Positions 1 to 10,378 are shown, counted from the first letter of the stretch. The stretch: 50,035 bases of DNA from Mastigamoeba balamuthi (GCA_902651635.1 CACRSC010000025.1:204602-254636), one strand, 5' to 3'. Numbers and translations: made by a program. Notes: generated from the letters alone by a model not told the origin.

Positions 1-266
1 GGGCGCAGTGCGTGATGAGCGAGTTCTTCGGGCAGGGGGACAGGGAGCGGGAGGAGGGCCTGACGGTGTCGCCGTTCATGGACCGGCAGACGGCGGACAC
101 GGCCAAGTGCCAGCTGGCCTTCATCAAGTTCATCGTGCGCCCCATGTCGGAGCTTGTCCACCACATCAGCCCCGACGTCTCCCGCGCCATGCTCGCCAAC
201 CTCGAGGCCAACTCGGTCAAGTGGGGCGGCTCCAGCCTGTCCTCTAGCAACAGATCCCGCAAGTAG
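1..266 (+). CDS. Cyclic nucleotide phosphodiesterase (class I), C-terminal exon, partial
   Basis: C-terminal end of a class I 3',5'-cyclic nucleotide phosphodiesterase, cut by the window edge; the frame runs from base 3 to a TAG at 264-266. The visible piece carries the family's last helices: the EFFGQGD segment, then SPFMDRQ, then KCQLAFIKFIV. The Gln and Phe of that last segment match the invariant glutamine that binds the purine ring and the phenylalanine that clamps it. The metal-binding HD residues lie outside the window. The first bases (gcgcag, then TGC GTG) could be an intron acceptor, so this may be the complete last exon. The tail after the helix is serine/lysine-rich and differs from the homologous exon at 49799-50035. 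Family assignment is strong; whether it hydrolyses cAMP or cGMP cannot be read from this piece. Confidence 0.85.
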   Translation, partial: AQCVMSEFFGQGDREREEGLTVSPFMDRQTADTAKCQLAFIKFIVRPMSELVHHISPDVSRAMLANLEANSVKWGGSSLSSSNRSRK

Positions 267-547
267 AAGGACCGTTATGTAATTTGTGACCACAACACAG
301 GAAAATGTGAATAGAAACTTGGAGAGGTAAATTGCGTTGGGCGCGGCCCCGCAAACACGAACTACGCATATCGGTGCGGGATAAACAGGTCTCTGCGTAG
401 AATCATTAGTCATTCGGCGACATCCGACAATGATGCCGTGTTGAAACGCCGGGATTACTTCTTGTCTTCACCCAACCAACGTCTTGAACCAAAGAACAAC
501 GAGCTCGTCGTCTCGTGCCCCATCGCCTCCCCCTCTCCTCCTACCCA
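267..547. other. Intergenic, nothing recognised
   Basis: No coding signal beyond short random ORFs. It serves as 3' flank of the phosphodiesterase exon and 5' flank of the first small gene. Confidence 0.5.
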
Positions 548-930
548 ATGTCTGCTCGTGCGTGCTGTTCGCCCGTGTTTGCCGCCGCTGTGGTCCGGTA
601 CTGCGTTCCTCAGGCCATCAGGGCAGTCACCATGGCCCCAGCCCCGCCCTCAGACGAGGAGCTCGCCCTCCAGCACGCAAGAACCGAGCAGACCCGACAG
701 AGGATCCTGGCGCTCATCGATCAGATGAATCGCCAGCCCACGTGCTCGACTAGGGCCTCTGACTCGCCATAGGGATCCGCAATGAGGCCCTCGTGATGAG
801 GCTACACTCTCACACACTCACTCTCTCTGTCCTCTCTGCCGTTCAATCCCCGCCGAGTCCGCCAGGCCCTCACACGCGACCCACTCGGCCACCCACCGTA
901 ACCAGCAGAGTGTTTGAATAAATACTGTGC
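540..930 (+). repeat. Direct repeat unit A (copy with 3729-3953 gene)
   Basis: This block, holding the small gene and its 3' flank, recurs in direct orientation at about 3721-4105. Similarity extends past the stop codon, including a conserved segment around CCGCCGAGTCCGCCAGGCC, and fades near the AATAAA. It looks like a segmental duplication with the protease gene between the copies. Confidence 0.75.
548..772 (+). CDS. Small 74-residue protein, copy 1 (unknown)
   Basis: A short ORF from ATG 548 to TAG 772, not similar to any family I recognise. The first ~28 residues are Cys/Ala/Val/Arg-rich with no acidic residue, which could be a targeting peptide. A Pro-rich hinge (APAPPSDEE) and a charged amphipathic helix ending in RQRILALIDQMNRQ follow. 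A second copy at 3729-3953 has the same length without indels. Comparing them by eye gives 15 base differences, 9 silent and 6 replacing a residue, so the frame is probably selected and the gene real. An AATAAA at 917-922 could be the poly(A) signal. The two copies flank the M4 protease gene in direct orientation. Confidence 0.6.
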   Translation: MSARACCSPVFAAAVVRYCVPQAIRAVTMAPAPPSDEELALQHARTEQTRQRILALIDQMNRQPTCSTRASDSP

Positions 931-1974
931 CCCCTTATTCAACGGTCGCCCAATTCTGTGCTTCGGATGTGAGTTCTTTGCCAGTACAATGCCAAAATTC
1001 AGCTGCTTCGCAAAGAAACATCAGCTCTTGTATCCTGGCTGTGGAATTGCCGTCCAACGCTATTTAGGCATTAAGCAGAGCACAAGCAAGCGTGACAGCT
1101 GAGGCAACTTGCACTCTTGCTGTGTGCTCGATGCCACAGGTGCGGGGTTCAAAAAACCTGTGATGGTGTGGTCAGTAAGCTGACTGACCCTGTGTGGGTC
1201 GGCCACTTAACCGACACAGGCTTGTTTTCCCGATCTTTCCTTAGCATATTTCTTTTTTTGACTATTTGAAGGGTTTCCTCCCTGCTCCCATGACCAATGA
1301 CATCAAAACCACCTTCATCACCATCACCACCATGTATCAAGCTGCCCCTGGGGGCTCGTGCTTCTGCCCCCCACCATGGTAGCCACTCCTGACAGCCATT
1401 GTGAACACACAAGTGCACCTGTGCCTCCGCAATCCCTCTCTGTTGCAATCACAAACAGTGTGTATCCTCACCCTCATCACATGAAAAAGAGCCGCCATGG
1501 GCGGTTTCCTCTGAAGTGTATCTGCGATTTCGGCACCATGCTCTTGCCAGGTGACCAATTCTACCGGGAGAATTTGGCAATCGAGGCCGCCTCCGGGCTG
1601 ATAATTCTTGATGGACAGTTTTTCGGGGCACCCCCAGCTTGTTCTTAATACGAGTTAACCGTACCGTGGAGCCCTTACATAATCCGCCCCGGTAGTGACG
1701 TTTCATTTTCCCCCAGCTAAATGGTCCGTCTCCGACGATTTAGCTGGAAGAAAGATGCTGCTTGAATTGTCAAACGAACAACAGAGAAATGCCGTCATTT
1801 GGCAATGTCTCTTTGTCGGTCTTGTAGGCATTTGGCTGTCTGTCTTTGTTCGAAACGGGAAACGGCACGTATGGAAACAACTGAAAGAACCTTTTTCAAT
1901 CATATTCGTCTTCTGTTCTCTCAGAGGGAAAATGTCTCCGTCTGACCCTGTCGTACAGAACAGAGTTTGGCAGG
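773..1974. other. Intergenic, nothing recognised apart from repeat flank and poly(A) signal
   Basis: About 1.2 kb with no convincing gene. ORFs on both strands here are short and lack family motifs or paired splice signals. The end of the region acts as promoter of the M4 protease. Confidence 0.5.
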
Positions 1975-1983
1975 CATAAAAGC
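1975..1983 (+). promoter_or_regulatory. TATA-like element of the M4 protease gene
   Basis: The motif CATAAAAGC lies 67 bases before the ATG at 2050. A similar spacing is seen for a TTAAAAG motif upstream of the first RNase T2 gene. Assignment rests on motif and position only. Confidence 0.45.
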
Positions 1984-2049
1984 CCTTGCTCTGTTAGTTT
2001 GTTCCTCTTTCCATTCAACTATAGTTGGTCTCAGGCACGAACAACCTCA

Positions 2050-3270
2050 ATGCACAGCACTCGCTCGTTCCTCTCCCCATCTCTGTTCTCCTTCCTGGCC
2101 GACAAGCACAAGAGCCTCGTCGGAGGGCCGTTCTGTCAGCCCCCTTGCTGCCCGCTGTCGAAGAAGGGTCTCCTGCGTCGCCCGTGGGAATCTAACGACA
2201 TCGTGCTGACCGACGATGTGCTCAGCCAGACTGAAATCCAAGCCCTGTCATCCAGCAAGATGGAGAGCGTCTTCCCACCTACCGCCGTGCTCTGCCTCAG
2301 GCACTACGGCTGGGGTCCTGTTTTGAGGTTAGGGGACTCCGAGGTCGACCGCGTGTCCAGCTCACTAGCATGGTGCCTGCGGTTCGTTGCCGAGTGTCTA
2401 AGGGACCTGGCGGACAGGGGACTCAGGGTAAGGCCCCCGGTGCCCCCCGTGATCCGCGCGTTCGTGTACTACGGCTCGAGGTTCTTCTGCGACAGCCAAA
2501 CGGATTCATCGGGCTCTGTCCTCCGGTTCTCCTTGCCTGAAACTGGAGGCGCCCTCGTGTCGTCGTTCACGGGCAATGTGGAGATTGTGGCCCACGAGTT
2601 CTGCCACTGCACCTCGAGGCTCGAGTACGTCGGCCTGTCGGGGGCGCTCGACGAGGCCAGTGCTGACGTCTTCGGTGTACTCGTCCGGATGTACCGCCAC
2701 TGGGCCAGTAACGCCCAGGAGGGCCCATCGGCTGCCAAACTGGCCCAGGGCTGGTGGCGCGACCCTGAGTGGTGGGTCGTGGGCAAGGGCATCGTGGACC
2801 CCTTCCTCAGGCCCGAAATCCTCGCCCACGTGACCTCCTCTGCCATGCGGTGCCTCGCCCCAAGGCCTCCAGAGGGGGTGCTGCTCATCGAGACAGTTGC
2901 CACGCACATGGACAGCGTCAAACAGTACGAATCGCCGACGAACAACAACGACTGGGGCAACGTGCACACCAACATGGGGATCGCCTCAAGGGCGTTCTAC
3001 CACCTGGCCATGAGCTTCAGCGACAGCCAGCCCCCCTGGACCACTGCTGCTTCGCTGTGGTTCGGAGCGCTGCGCTTCCTGGGCGACAGCACTGTGTTCC
3101 ATCCCGCAGAGGACGGCCACCCCGAGAGCGCCAACCCGGACTGCGACAACCCCACTTTCGGGAACTTTGAGTGGGCCATGATTCACGTGGCCAACGACAA
3201 CGCCGACAGCCTCAGGGTAATGGATGCGTGGAACCAGGTCGGCGTGAAGCCAGCGGATCCTTTCCAGTAA
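2050..3270 (+). CDS. Thermolysin-like (M4) zinc metalloprotease, intronless
   Basis: A 406-residue protein of peptidase family M4, which cleaves peptides on the amino side of hydrophobic residues using one zinc ion. The zinc motif is HEFCH at residues 182-186 (two His ligands, catalytic Glu183). The third ligand is expected at Glu202 in GALDEASAD, matching GALNEAISD of thermolysins with a spacer four residues shorter. NVHTNMGIA, with His306, matches the catalytic His231 region of thermolysin. ATG 2050 is the first ATG in a frame that opens at 1999. There is no clear signal peptide and no long FTP/PepSY propeptide; the N-terminus contains CQPPCC, only loosely like the short propeptide of protealysins. 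The gene has no intron while most neighbours have several, so transfer from bacteria or an old retrocopy is possible. It sits between two copies of a small gene. Confidence 0.9.
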   Translation: MHSTRSFLSPSLFSFLADKHKSLVGGPFCQPPCCPLSKKGLLRRPWESNDIVLTDDVLSQTEIQALSSSKMESVFPPTAVLCLRHYGWGPVLRLGDSEVDRVSSSLAWCLRFVAECLRDLADRGLRVRPPVPPVIRAFVYYGSRFFCDSQTDSSGSVLRFSLPETGGALVSSFTGNVEIVAHEFCHCTSRLEYVGLSGALDEASADVFGVLVRMYRHWASNAQEGPSAAKLAQGWWRDPEWWVVGKGIVDPFLRPEILAHVTSSAMRCLAPRPPEGVLLIETVATHMDSVKQYESPTNNNDWGNVHTNMGIASRAFYHLAMSFSDSQPPWTTAASLWFGALRFLGDSTVFHPAEDGHPESANPDCDNPTFGNFEWAMIHVANDNADSLRVMDAWNQVGVKPADPFQ

Positions 3271-3728
3271 GAATCGTTCTGCAGCGCAAGCCGTTTCTTG
3301 GAAGATGAGTCTCCCCTCCGGTTGCCTTCACGTTGAGACTCTGGCCCGTTCTCTCTCACTTGTGTCCAGGTTCAATCTGATGGTGATTGGAGCAATACAG
3401 ACGCTGTCAATACCCAGTAATATATTGTCATCGAGGCACTGGCAGGGGAAGCCATTTTTCTGAATTTGCCAAGGTTCGAACAGTGGAGAAATTGAACAGA
3501 CAAAGACAGTTGGGGAAACTTGGGGTATTTTTCTCTGCTGTTTCGATGTGTGTTCTGGAAGATAAAACCAGCAGACAACGAAAAAGTGAATTAAAGCTTC
3601 GCGATGTTGCCGATTAATAGGATTACTTCGCGATTTCATTTTTGCTATTCACACATCTTTCTGGAAACCCCACAAAGAAGAGCTTGTCATCTCCCCCTCT
3701 CCTCCCAAATCCCCATCCCCTTCCACCA
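3271..3728. other. Intergenic, nothing recognised
   Basis: 3' flank of the protease and 5' flank of the second small gene. It is less GC-rich than the genes and carries no supported ORF. Confidence 0.5.
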
Positions 3729-3953
3729 ATGTCTGCTCGTGCGTGTTGTTCGCCCGTGTTTGTCGCGGCTGTGGCCCGGTACTGCGTCCCTCAAGCCACC
3801 AGAGCAGTCACCATGGCCCCAGCCCCGCCCTCGGACGAGGAGCTCGCCCTCCAGCACTCAAGAACCGAGGAGACCCGGCAGAGGATCCTGGCGCTCATCG
3901 ATCAGATGAATCGCCAGCACACGTGCTCGACGAGAGCCTCTGACTCGCCATAG
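3729..3953 (+). CDS. Small 74-residue protein, copy 2 (unknown)
   Basis: Paralogue of the gene at 548-772 with six substitutions (residues 12, 16, 24, 44, 48 and 64) and no indel. It has the same layout: uncharged-to-basic N-terminus, Pro-rich hinge, charged helix, and a short Ser/Cys tail ending ASDSP. The AATAAA seen after copy 1 has changed to AATGAA here. Function unknown; organelle targeting of the N-terminus is only a suggestion. Confidence 0.6.
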   Translation: MSARACCSPVFVAAVARYCVPQATRAVTMAPAPPSDEELALQHSRTEETRQRILALIDQMNRQHTCSTRASDSP

Positions 3954-4743
3954 GGATCCGCTATGAGGCCCTCGTGATGAAGCAACGCACCAACTCACTC
4001 ACCCACTCTGTCCTTCTCTGCCTGTTCAATCCCCGCCGAGTCCGCCAGGCCCTCACACGCGGCCCACTCGCCCTCGCACAGCAACCAGCAGAGTGTTCGA
4101 ATGAAACAGTACCCCCTTGTTTCACCACTTGTGTGCTGCGGAGGTGAGTTCACTTGACAGCAAAGTCCACTCAACCGCTGTTTCTCATTTGCTCGAATTG
4201 CCACGGGCGTAAGAACAAAAATCCGCGAGCTTCCTTTGCTTTCCCATGAGAGTGTGTGCATACTTCACAGTCGTTGGAGGTCAGGCAGATCCAGGAATTG
4301 GGACAAAGAGGAGGGACGCCATAGCCTCTCAACCTGCTGCGCTCTCCCGCAAGTACCCTCGCAGGGTCGGAGAATGCCGAAGCGGAGTACTGGGGTTCTC
4401 AAGTAGGCTGCTTTTGAGTGTGAATGCACTGAGTCCACCAGCCAGCCACATCCGGGGCAGAGGTGTGACTTCCACTACCCGCCTTCAAGAAACGACCAGC
4501 CTCGCCGCTGCTGATGAGGAGAACTACTGCCCTGGTGGCTGCTGTACCGGCCTTCGGCGTGATGGCAGGCAGCATGGCGAAGGGCAGCAGTACGGGCGCG
4601 CCTGCTGGCAAGAAGAGCAAGAGTGCCAAGGACTCATCAAGAGATGGAATGGGCGAAGAGAACGAGGACGACGAGCACAAGGAGCACCCTTTTTCGACTG
4701 GATTAGTCAAGGGAGAAAAACGAAAGCCCTGTTGACTGTTGCG
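3954..4743. other. Intergenic with a doubtful 73-residue ORF
   Basis: Contains the 3' part of the repeat unit (to ~4105) and an ORF at 4514-4735 with a hydrophobic start and a Lys/Ser/Glu-rich body. That ORF has no homologue or paralogue here and could be an upstream ORF of the solenoid gene or chance. Confidence 0.4.
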
Positions 4744-7276
4744 ATGCAGCAAAGGACCCCGAGCCCGAGCCCCGGCAGCACCCTCGAGTGTGTTGCGGCG
4801 CAAGCGACCCTCGAGACGGCGTGGCAGCTGCGCCAGCACGTCGTGCCGTGCCTGTGCGACGCTGGCGACCTCTGCGCCCTGGCCGAGGCGCAGTGCCCCA
4901 CGCTCTGCGCCCCCTGCCTCTCCCGTCTCCCCCTGGCCGCCCTGCTTCTCCGCACGGCCTCCCTGCCCACTGCCGTGCTTCTGGGGGAGCTCGTGAGGCG
5001 GTGCCCGGGGCTGCTCAACGGGGCGGTGCGTGTGGGAGACGCTACCAGCAGAGCTGTGGTGGCCGCCTGTGCTGCACAGTGCGACCCGCTGCTCAGGCTC
5101 CGCCTCCTCGCTCAGGTCCCAGGCGCTGGCGACGACTCTGGGCGCGCCCTCATGGAGGCATGCAGGGCTGGTGGCCCACGGGCCGCCGACCTCGTCCGGG
5201 AGCTGGCGGTGGCGCCGTTCTGTGCGCAGGCGACAGGGAAGGTACGCATAGCGCTGCTGGGGTGTGGGGATGGAGGAATGAGGATCTGTTTGCTCTCTGC
5301 CCGCCCCTGCCCTCTTCGTTGAGCGCTCGTGGGGCAGGCACGCTCAGCACTGCTGGGAGTGGGAATGGAATGGGATTTGCTATTGCTCTCCGCGCGCCCT
5401 CTGTCCCTTTCGCTGAGTGCTGATAGGGGGGCAGGCACAGCGCTGCTGGGGTGGGAATGGAATGGGAATTGTTTGCTGTGTGCGCCCTCTGTCCTCTTCG
5501 CTGAGAGCTTATGGGCCACGCACCGCTCCTCGCTTGTCGCCGCAGGGGGCGCTGAGCGAAGCGCTGAGGGCCGCCTGCGCCCACGGGGATGTCGAGACCG
5601 TTCGCGTGCTGTCGGCCGCGCCGTACGCGCTGGGCCACGCGCACGCCGTCTGCTTCCCCGAGGGCAGCAAGACCGCAACCAACGCGCTCGACTGCGCATG
5701 CCGTAAGGGCCGCCTCGGGGCTGTCGACCTGCTCGCGGGGCCCCCGTTCAACCTCAGCCGCCAGGACCTCTGCCTCAGCGGCTTCCGCCCCCTCGAGTTC
5801 GCGTGCTCCGCGGGCAGCGCCGACGTCGTGCGGCGGCTCTCGCGCCCCCCGTTCTCCCTCGGCCAGGCCGACGCCCGCCAGTGCTCCGCCCTCCGCTGCG
5901 CCAGCCACAGCGTCGCGGTGCTCGACGTGCTGGCGCTGAAGCCCTACAGCCTCGGCCACGCCGACGCCCTCGCGCAGGGGGCCCTCAAGCGCGCCTGCGG
6001 GTGCAGCAGCGCAGAGCCCCTGCGGCGGCTGGCGCGGCAACCCTACGGCATGGGCAGCGCGGACGTGGTGGACAGCGGGTCGCTGCGCACGGCGTGCCGG
6101 TGCGGGTCCGTGGCGGTCCTCGACGCCCTCGCGGAGCCGCCGTTCGTGCAGGCACCGCGGGACGCAGACGAGTATCGCAGCCTGCTGCTCGACGCGTGCG
6201 CCTTGGGGCGCCCAGAGGTTGTAGTGCGCCTTGCGCTGCCGCCCTTCTGCGACAGCGTCGGCCCCGCCCGAGAGCACAGGCACGAGATGCTGGCGACCGC
6301 CTGCGAGGTGGGCCAGGTCGGCGTCGTGGAGCAGCTCGCCAGGCCGCCGTACTCGCTGGGGCAGGCCGACGCCAGAGAGGCCAACGCACTGCTCGTCGCG
6401 TGCGAGAAGGGCAGGGCAGCTGTCGTGCGCGCGCTCGCCCGGGAGCTGTGCCTCGGCCACGAGGACGCATCGCGCGATGGGAACCTGTGCCTGCTGTACG
6501 CGTGCATGTGCGGCAGCATCGACACCGTGCGGGCCCTCTCGGAGCCGCCGTACAGCCTCGCGGTCGACGCCGACTGCCCCGAGTCTCTGGAAGCTGCTCT
6601 GTCGGCCGTTGGCCCCGCAATGGCGACTTCCGGCTCTGCTACGACCGCTGTTCGGAAGCTCGATTCACTTTGCATGAAAGAGCGGTGTAATCGGAGGGAT
6701 GAGGGTAGAGACCTGTGTGGAAGGTACCGCGCCGCGGTGGCTGTCTTGATCCTCTACATCAATGGCGGCTCGTGGAACGACGCCCGTGTGCCCCAAAGTC
6801 TCCCGGAGTTCATCATCGGATTCCTGCAGCGGTGCCCTCAGGCCGAGGACGCCCCGATGTTCTGCGAGGCGCTGTGGAAATGTGCTGTTCTCTCGCGGAG
6901 GCTGCTGCTGGCTTTCTTTTGCTGCTCCTCGGCAGAGGCGGTGCTCAACTATCAGCTGGATCATGTCAGTCCGGTGGCCAAGGACACGGTGGCGGTGCTG
7001 CTTGTTAGTCTCTGCATCTGGAGGAGCTCTCAGGCGGCCATGAGCAGTGACAGTGATGGACGCACAGCGGAGAAGCCAGACATCCTGCATCTGCTGCGCG
7101 ATCTGCGCATGCGGCACAGCGATGTCATCCGGTGCAGAGAGCGGATGGCCAAGCTGTTGCACGTAGCGGTAGCGGGGCTGGCGGGATGCAGCGACAACGT
7201 ACCGATGCTGTTGGAATCCGGTGCGTTGCACGCGAAGCAAAAGGTGGCACTCAGGAGAGAGATGTCTCTGTTCTAG
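4744..7276 (+). CDS. Ankyrin-like solenoid repeat protein, two exons
   Basis: Exons 4744-5241 and 5546-7276 join in phase 0 (donor GTACGC, acceptor CCGCAG) to give 742 residues. From about residue 100 to 460 there are ten or so units of ~38-45 residues. Each has an ACxxGxxxVVxxLA helix followed by PPYSLGxADA or a variant, for example at the segments coded near 5620, 5750, 5850, 5945, 6040, 6350 and 6550. This resembles degenerate ankyrin repeats (helix pair plus loop), so a scaffold or protein-binding role is likely. The last ~230 residues are helical, without repeats. No signal peptide or membrane segment is seen. The intron carries three imperfect tandem copies of a ~95-bp unit. An upstream exon cannot be excluded because the frame is open back to 4246. 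Confidence 0.7.
5250..5520 (+). repeat. Three tandem ~95-bp units inside an intron
   Basis: Units start near 5250, 5347 and 5440 with AGCGCTGCTGGGG or AGCACTGCTGGG. Each continues through GGAATGG-like and TTTGCT segments to a CCCTCT...TCGCTGAG end. They fill nearly all of the solenoid gene's intron (5242-5545). Confidence 0.75.
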
Positions 7277-7937
7277 CCATCATCCTGAGGTGCGTGCACA
7301 TCCTCCACATCGCACAGGTCCAAAATCAAAAACGCAACAAATGCCCCTTCGAAAAACCAGTCCTGCTGCACAGAGGACTGCAGCACGAGTCGACATAGTA
7401 TGTGCTGTGAACCACTTGCCACTGTTGCAATCACTCTTTCTTTTCATCAGGCAGTGCTCGTCATTTGTCAATCGCTTCGCACCTCTTGTAGCTTACTCAT
7501 ATTCCTCACTTGTCACCCAATAGCAAGGTCTCCGGTTGTCATCCACGCTGCTGGGGCCTCAGGGCGACTCCCACTGTCCTGTTCGTTCGAAGACCTCGTG
7601 CTCACATGATGAGATAGAGATTATGCTGCCCAGCTGGAACTGAAGGGACTAACTACGATGCAGCGCCAGAACGAGTGCTTCTACACGCAACGACGTTGTC
7701 TTACGGGACGCTGCACGGGTGTTTCGAGCTTCTCAGCACCAGATGACGAGCCTCCTGGGGCGTGAGCCTCTTGTACCGCACGTCACCGTCTCGGCAACTA
7801 GTATGTATCATCCGCAAGCACATTCTCATTCATTTCCAACGTGGCATCGAGCAATATGTGCATTTCCGGAACCGCCTGAGAATTGGGAGAATGGATTTGG
7901 TGATGGTGGCACAACGCAATGCCCGCTTGGGGCATTC
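7277..7937. other. Intergenic between convergent genes
   Basis: About 660 bp between the 3' ends of the solenoid gene and RNase T2 gene 1. No supported gene or repeat was seen. Confidence 0.5.
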
Positions 7938-9028
7938 TCAGATAGCACAGCCCGAGGCAGTGATCGCCGGGACCTTGGGGAGCGTGATGCCTGCCTTGGC
8001 ACAGCCCTCCGCGTCGTTGGACAGCGCGGGGCAGTCGATGAGCTCGGGCTTCGCGCGGGAGCCGCTGTCCATCTTCTTGACGCAGAGGCGCACCTCGGAG
8101 AGCGCCCTGGGGTTGGCCCTGTCGCAGTGCAGCCTCACCCGCGTCCCCGTGTACCTCTGCAGCGCTGCCAGGACCGCTGTGGGCTTGTACTTGGTGTTCC
8201 CGGGCCTGATGCCGGCGTCGCCCAGCGCGCTGAGAAGGTCCCACTTCTGGCGCAGGTACAGCGCGGCCTCGAGGTAGTCGCGCAGGCCGTTGTCGCCCGA
8301 GTACGTCGAGGCCGTGGCGCACGAGCCGTGCTTGTCAAACTCGTACTGCACAAAGTGGCACTTCTTGAGGGCCGGCCAGTACCTGCCCGCGAGTCGGGGA
8401 CAATCAGCCGAGGGAACGCGGGGCAGCGTTACAAAATCCGTGGCAAAACCGAAATGAAAAACGGCAGCTGCGTTGTGGCCCGGATGACGAGATGCGCACG
8501 TGTTGAGATCGCGGCGCAACGAGGCGTCCGAGTTGATGAGGTTCGTAAGGTCGTCGTCGGAGAACTCCGTCTGGCAGCACGACGGGTACCTGCACGGGGG
8601 GCGCGGCACCAGCGCGCCACCGCATTTCAGGAAGGTGCGGAAAATCGAAGCGGGAAATAAAACCGTCGTCCCCCCCAACTGCCGACGTTTTCCACTGGTG
8701 AGCGGATCTGCGCACGAGTTGCCTGCGTAGTTGGGCCAGAGGCCGTGGATCGTGAAGTCGGAGGCCACGTGCGCGCCCTGGGGGTTGCGGCAGCAGCCGT
8801 CGGCGCAGAAGACGCCGGGCCAGCTCACAGTAAACCTGCGAGGGGGTAACAACCGAACGGGTCAGAGCTCGAGCCCTGGGCGGGGCTGGCAAAACAGGGT
8901 TGGCGGGCGCACATCATGTAGGACCAGTCGGACTGCTCCGTGTACGAGCACCGTGCGTCCATGCTGCCGAAGGAGCAGGCCAGCGCAGTTCCTGCGAGCG
9001 CTGCGAGGAGCACGAGAGAGCACTTCAT
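7938..9028 (-). CDS. Secreted RNase T2, paralogue 1, four exons
   Basis: Exons, in transcription order: 9028-8913, 8835-8716, 8589-8500, 8382-7938, giving 256 residues. The N-terminus is a clear signal peptide (MKCSLVLLAALAGTALAC). Both T2 active-site boxes are present: CAS I as FTIHGLWPNY and CAS II as EFDKHGSC, each with its catalytic histidine. Cysteines fit the family's disulfide pattern. The enzyme should cleave single-stranded RNA via 2',3'-cyclic phosphates in a secretory or digestive compartment. Donors are GTGCGC and acceptors CGCAG, GTGCAG and GGGCAG. Introns 2 (126 nt) and 3 (117 nt) are multiples of three without stops, so intron retention would keep the frame. It is first of a tandem triplet. 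Confidence 0.93.
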
Positions 9029-9098
9029 TTTTTTCCCTGCTGGCTGCAGTTGGGCGAGGAGCCGCTTTTGAACTGAGTCAGCACACAAGCGCCAACTG

Positions 9099-9106
9099 CT
9101 TTTAAG
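9099..9106 (-). promoter_or_regulatory. TATA-like element of RNase T2 gene 1
   Basis: CTTAAAAG on the minus strand, about 71 bases upstream of the ATG at 9028, a spacing like that of the M4 gene's CATAAAAG. Confidence 0.35.
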
Positions 9107-9403
9107 TGCTGTCAGGCGGTTGGTGACGCGGTTTGCAGATGACGTAGTATTGGCGGAAATCGATGAATCGGGCGAGGGTTGAATCCCCCTATTGGATATT
9201 TGACGGTAAGATTGACCCCGTTTGACGTTGTGATATCGATGAGCGGTTGTAGCAACCGCAGAATTATGCGAGCTTTCTTCGTTGTGCGGCGTACAGTCAG
9301 TGGGCCAATTCGTGTCCCAGCTTTCTGCGTCAGGCACTGTGTTTAACAGGAAATACTCGAGTTTCAGTGCTCCAATTGAATCCTGTTCGTTCTATTTGTC
9401 CTT

Positions 9404-10378
9404 TCAAATAGCACAGCCTGAGGCGGTGATCGGAGTGATCCTGGGGAGCGTGATTCCGCTCTTGTAGCATCCCTCTGCGTCGTTGGATGTCGCAGGGCAG
9501 TTGATGAGCTCAGGCTCCGCACGGGACCCGCTGTCCATCTTCTTGACGCAGAGGCGCACCTCGGAGAGCGCCCTGGGGTTGGCCCTGTCGCAGTGCAGCC
9601 TCACCCGCGTCCCCGTGTACCTCTGCAGCGCCGAGAGGACCACAGAGGGGTTGTACGGCGTGCTTCCCGGCGTGATTCCAGCGTTGCGCAGCGCGCTGAG
9701 GAGGTCCCACTTCTGGCGCAGGTACAGAGCGGCCTCGAGGTAGTCGCGCAGGCCGTTGTCGCCCGAGTACGTCGAGGCCGTGGCGCACGAGCCGTGCTTG
9801 TCGAACTCGTACTGCACAAAGTGGCACTTCTTGAGGGCCGGCCAGTACCTGCGCGACAGCGGCAGAGAGGAATTCAGTCCATGGCTGTGAGCCTCGGAAG
9901 GGGATCTGTTCGGGGCTTCTGTAGAGCGCACGTGTTGAGGTTACGCCTCAGCGACGCGTCCGAGCTGATGAGGTCCGTCAGGTTCTCGTTGGAGAACTCA
10001 GTCTGGCAGCACGCCGGGTACCTGCAGAGGGTCTGTGTGTCAGTCGCCCAGCCTCCGTGACAGCAAAGACAGCTCACGAGTTGCCCGCGTAGTTGGGCCA
10101 GAGGCCGTGGATCGTGAAGTCCGAGGGCACCCGCACGCCCTGGGGGCTGCGGCAGCAGCCGTCGGCACAGAAGACGCCGGGCCACGTGAGAGTGAACCTG
10201 CCGGGGAGAGCACGTGGGTGTATGGGTTAATCCCCGAGGTCGGGCCATGAGCGAGTGTGCACATCATGTAGGACCAGTCGGGCTGCTCCGTGTACGTGCA
10301 CCGCGCGTCCATGTTGCCGTACGCGCAGGCCAGCGCTGAGGCTGCGAGCGTTGCGAGGAGCACGAGAGAGCGCTTCAT
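9404..10378 (-). CDS. Secreted RNase T2, paralogue 2, four exons
   Basis: Exons 10378-10263, 10197-10078, 10021-9932 and 9848-9404 give 256 residues; exon lengths are identical to paralogue 1 (116, 120, 90, 445). Signal peptide MKRSLVLLATLAASALAC. CAS I (FTIHGLWPNY) and CAS II (EFDKHGSC) are intact, so the enzyme should be active. Introns are shorter than in paralogue 1 (65, 56 and 83 nt) with donors GTGCAC, GTGAGC and GTGCGC. Exon 4 is almost identical at DNA level to its neighbours over long blocks while introns and flanks are unrelated, which suggests gene conversion. Confidence 0.93.

Noticed and set aside
1160-1220. Small hairpin-forming words (GTCAG...CTGAC; CTGTGT...ACACAG)
   Set aside because: Stems are short and imperfect, with no conserved copy elsewhere in the window.
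4514-4735. 73-residue ORF upstream of the solenoid gene
   Set aside because: No paralogue, motif or splice link; could be an upstream ORF but is unsupported.
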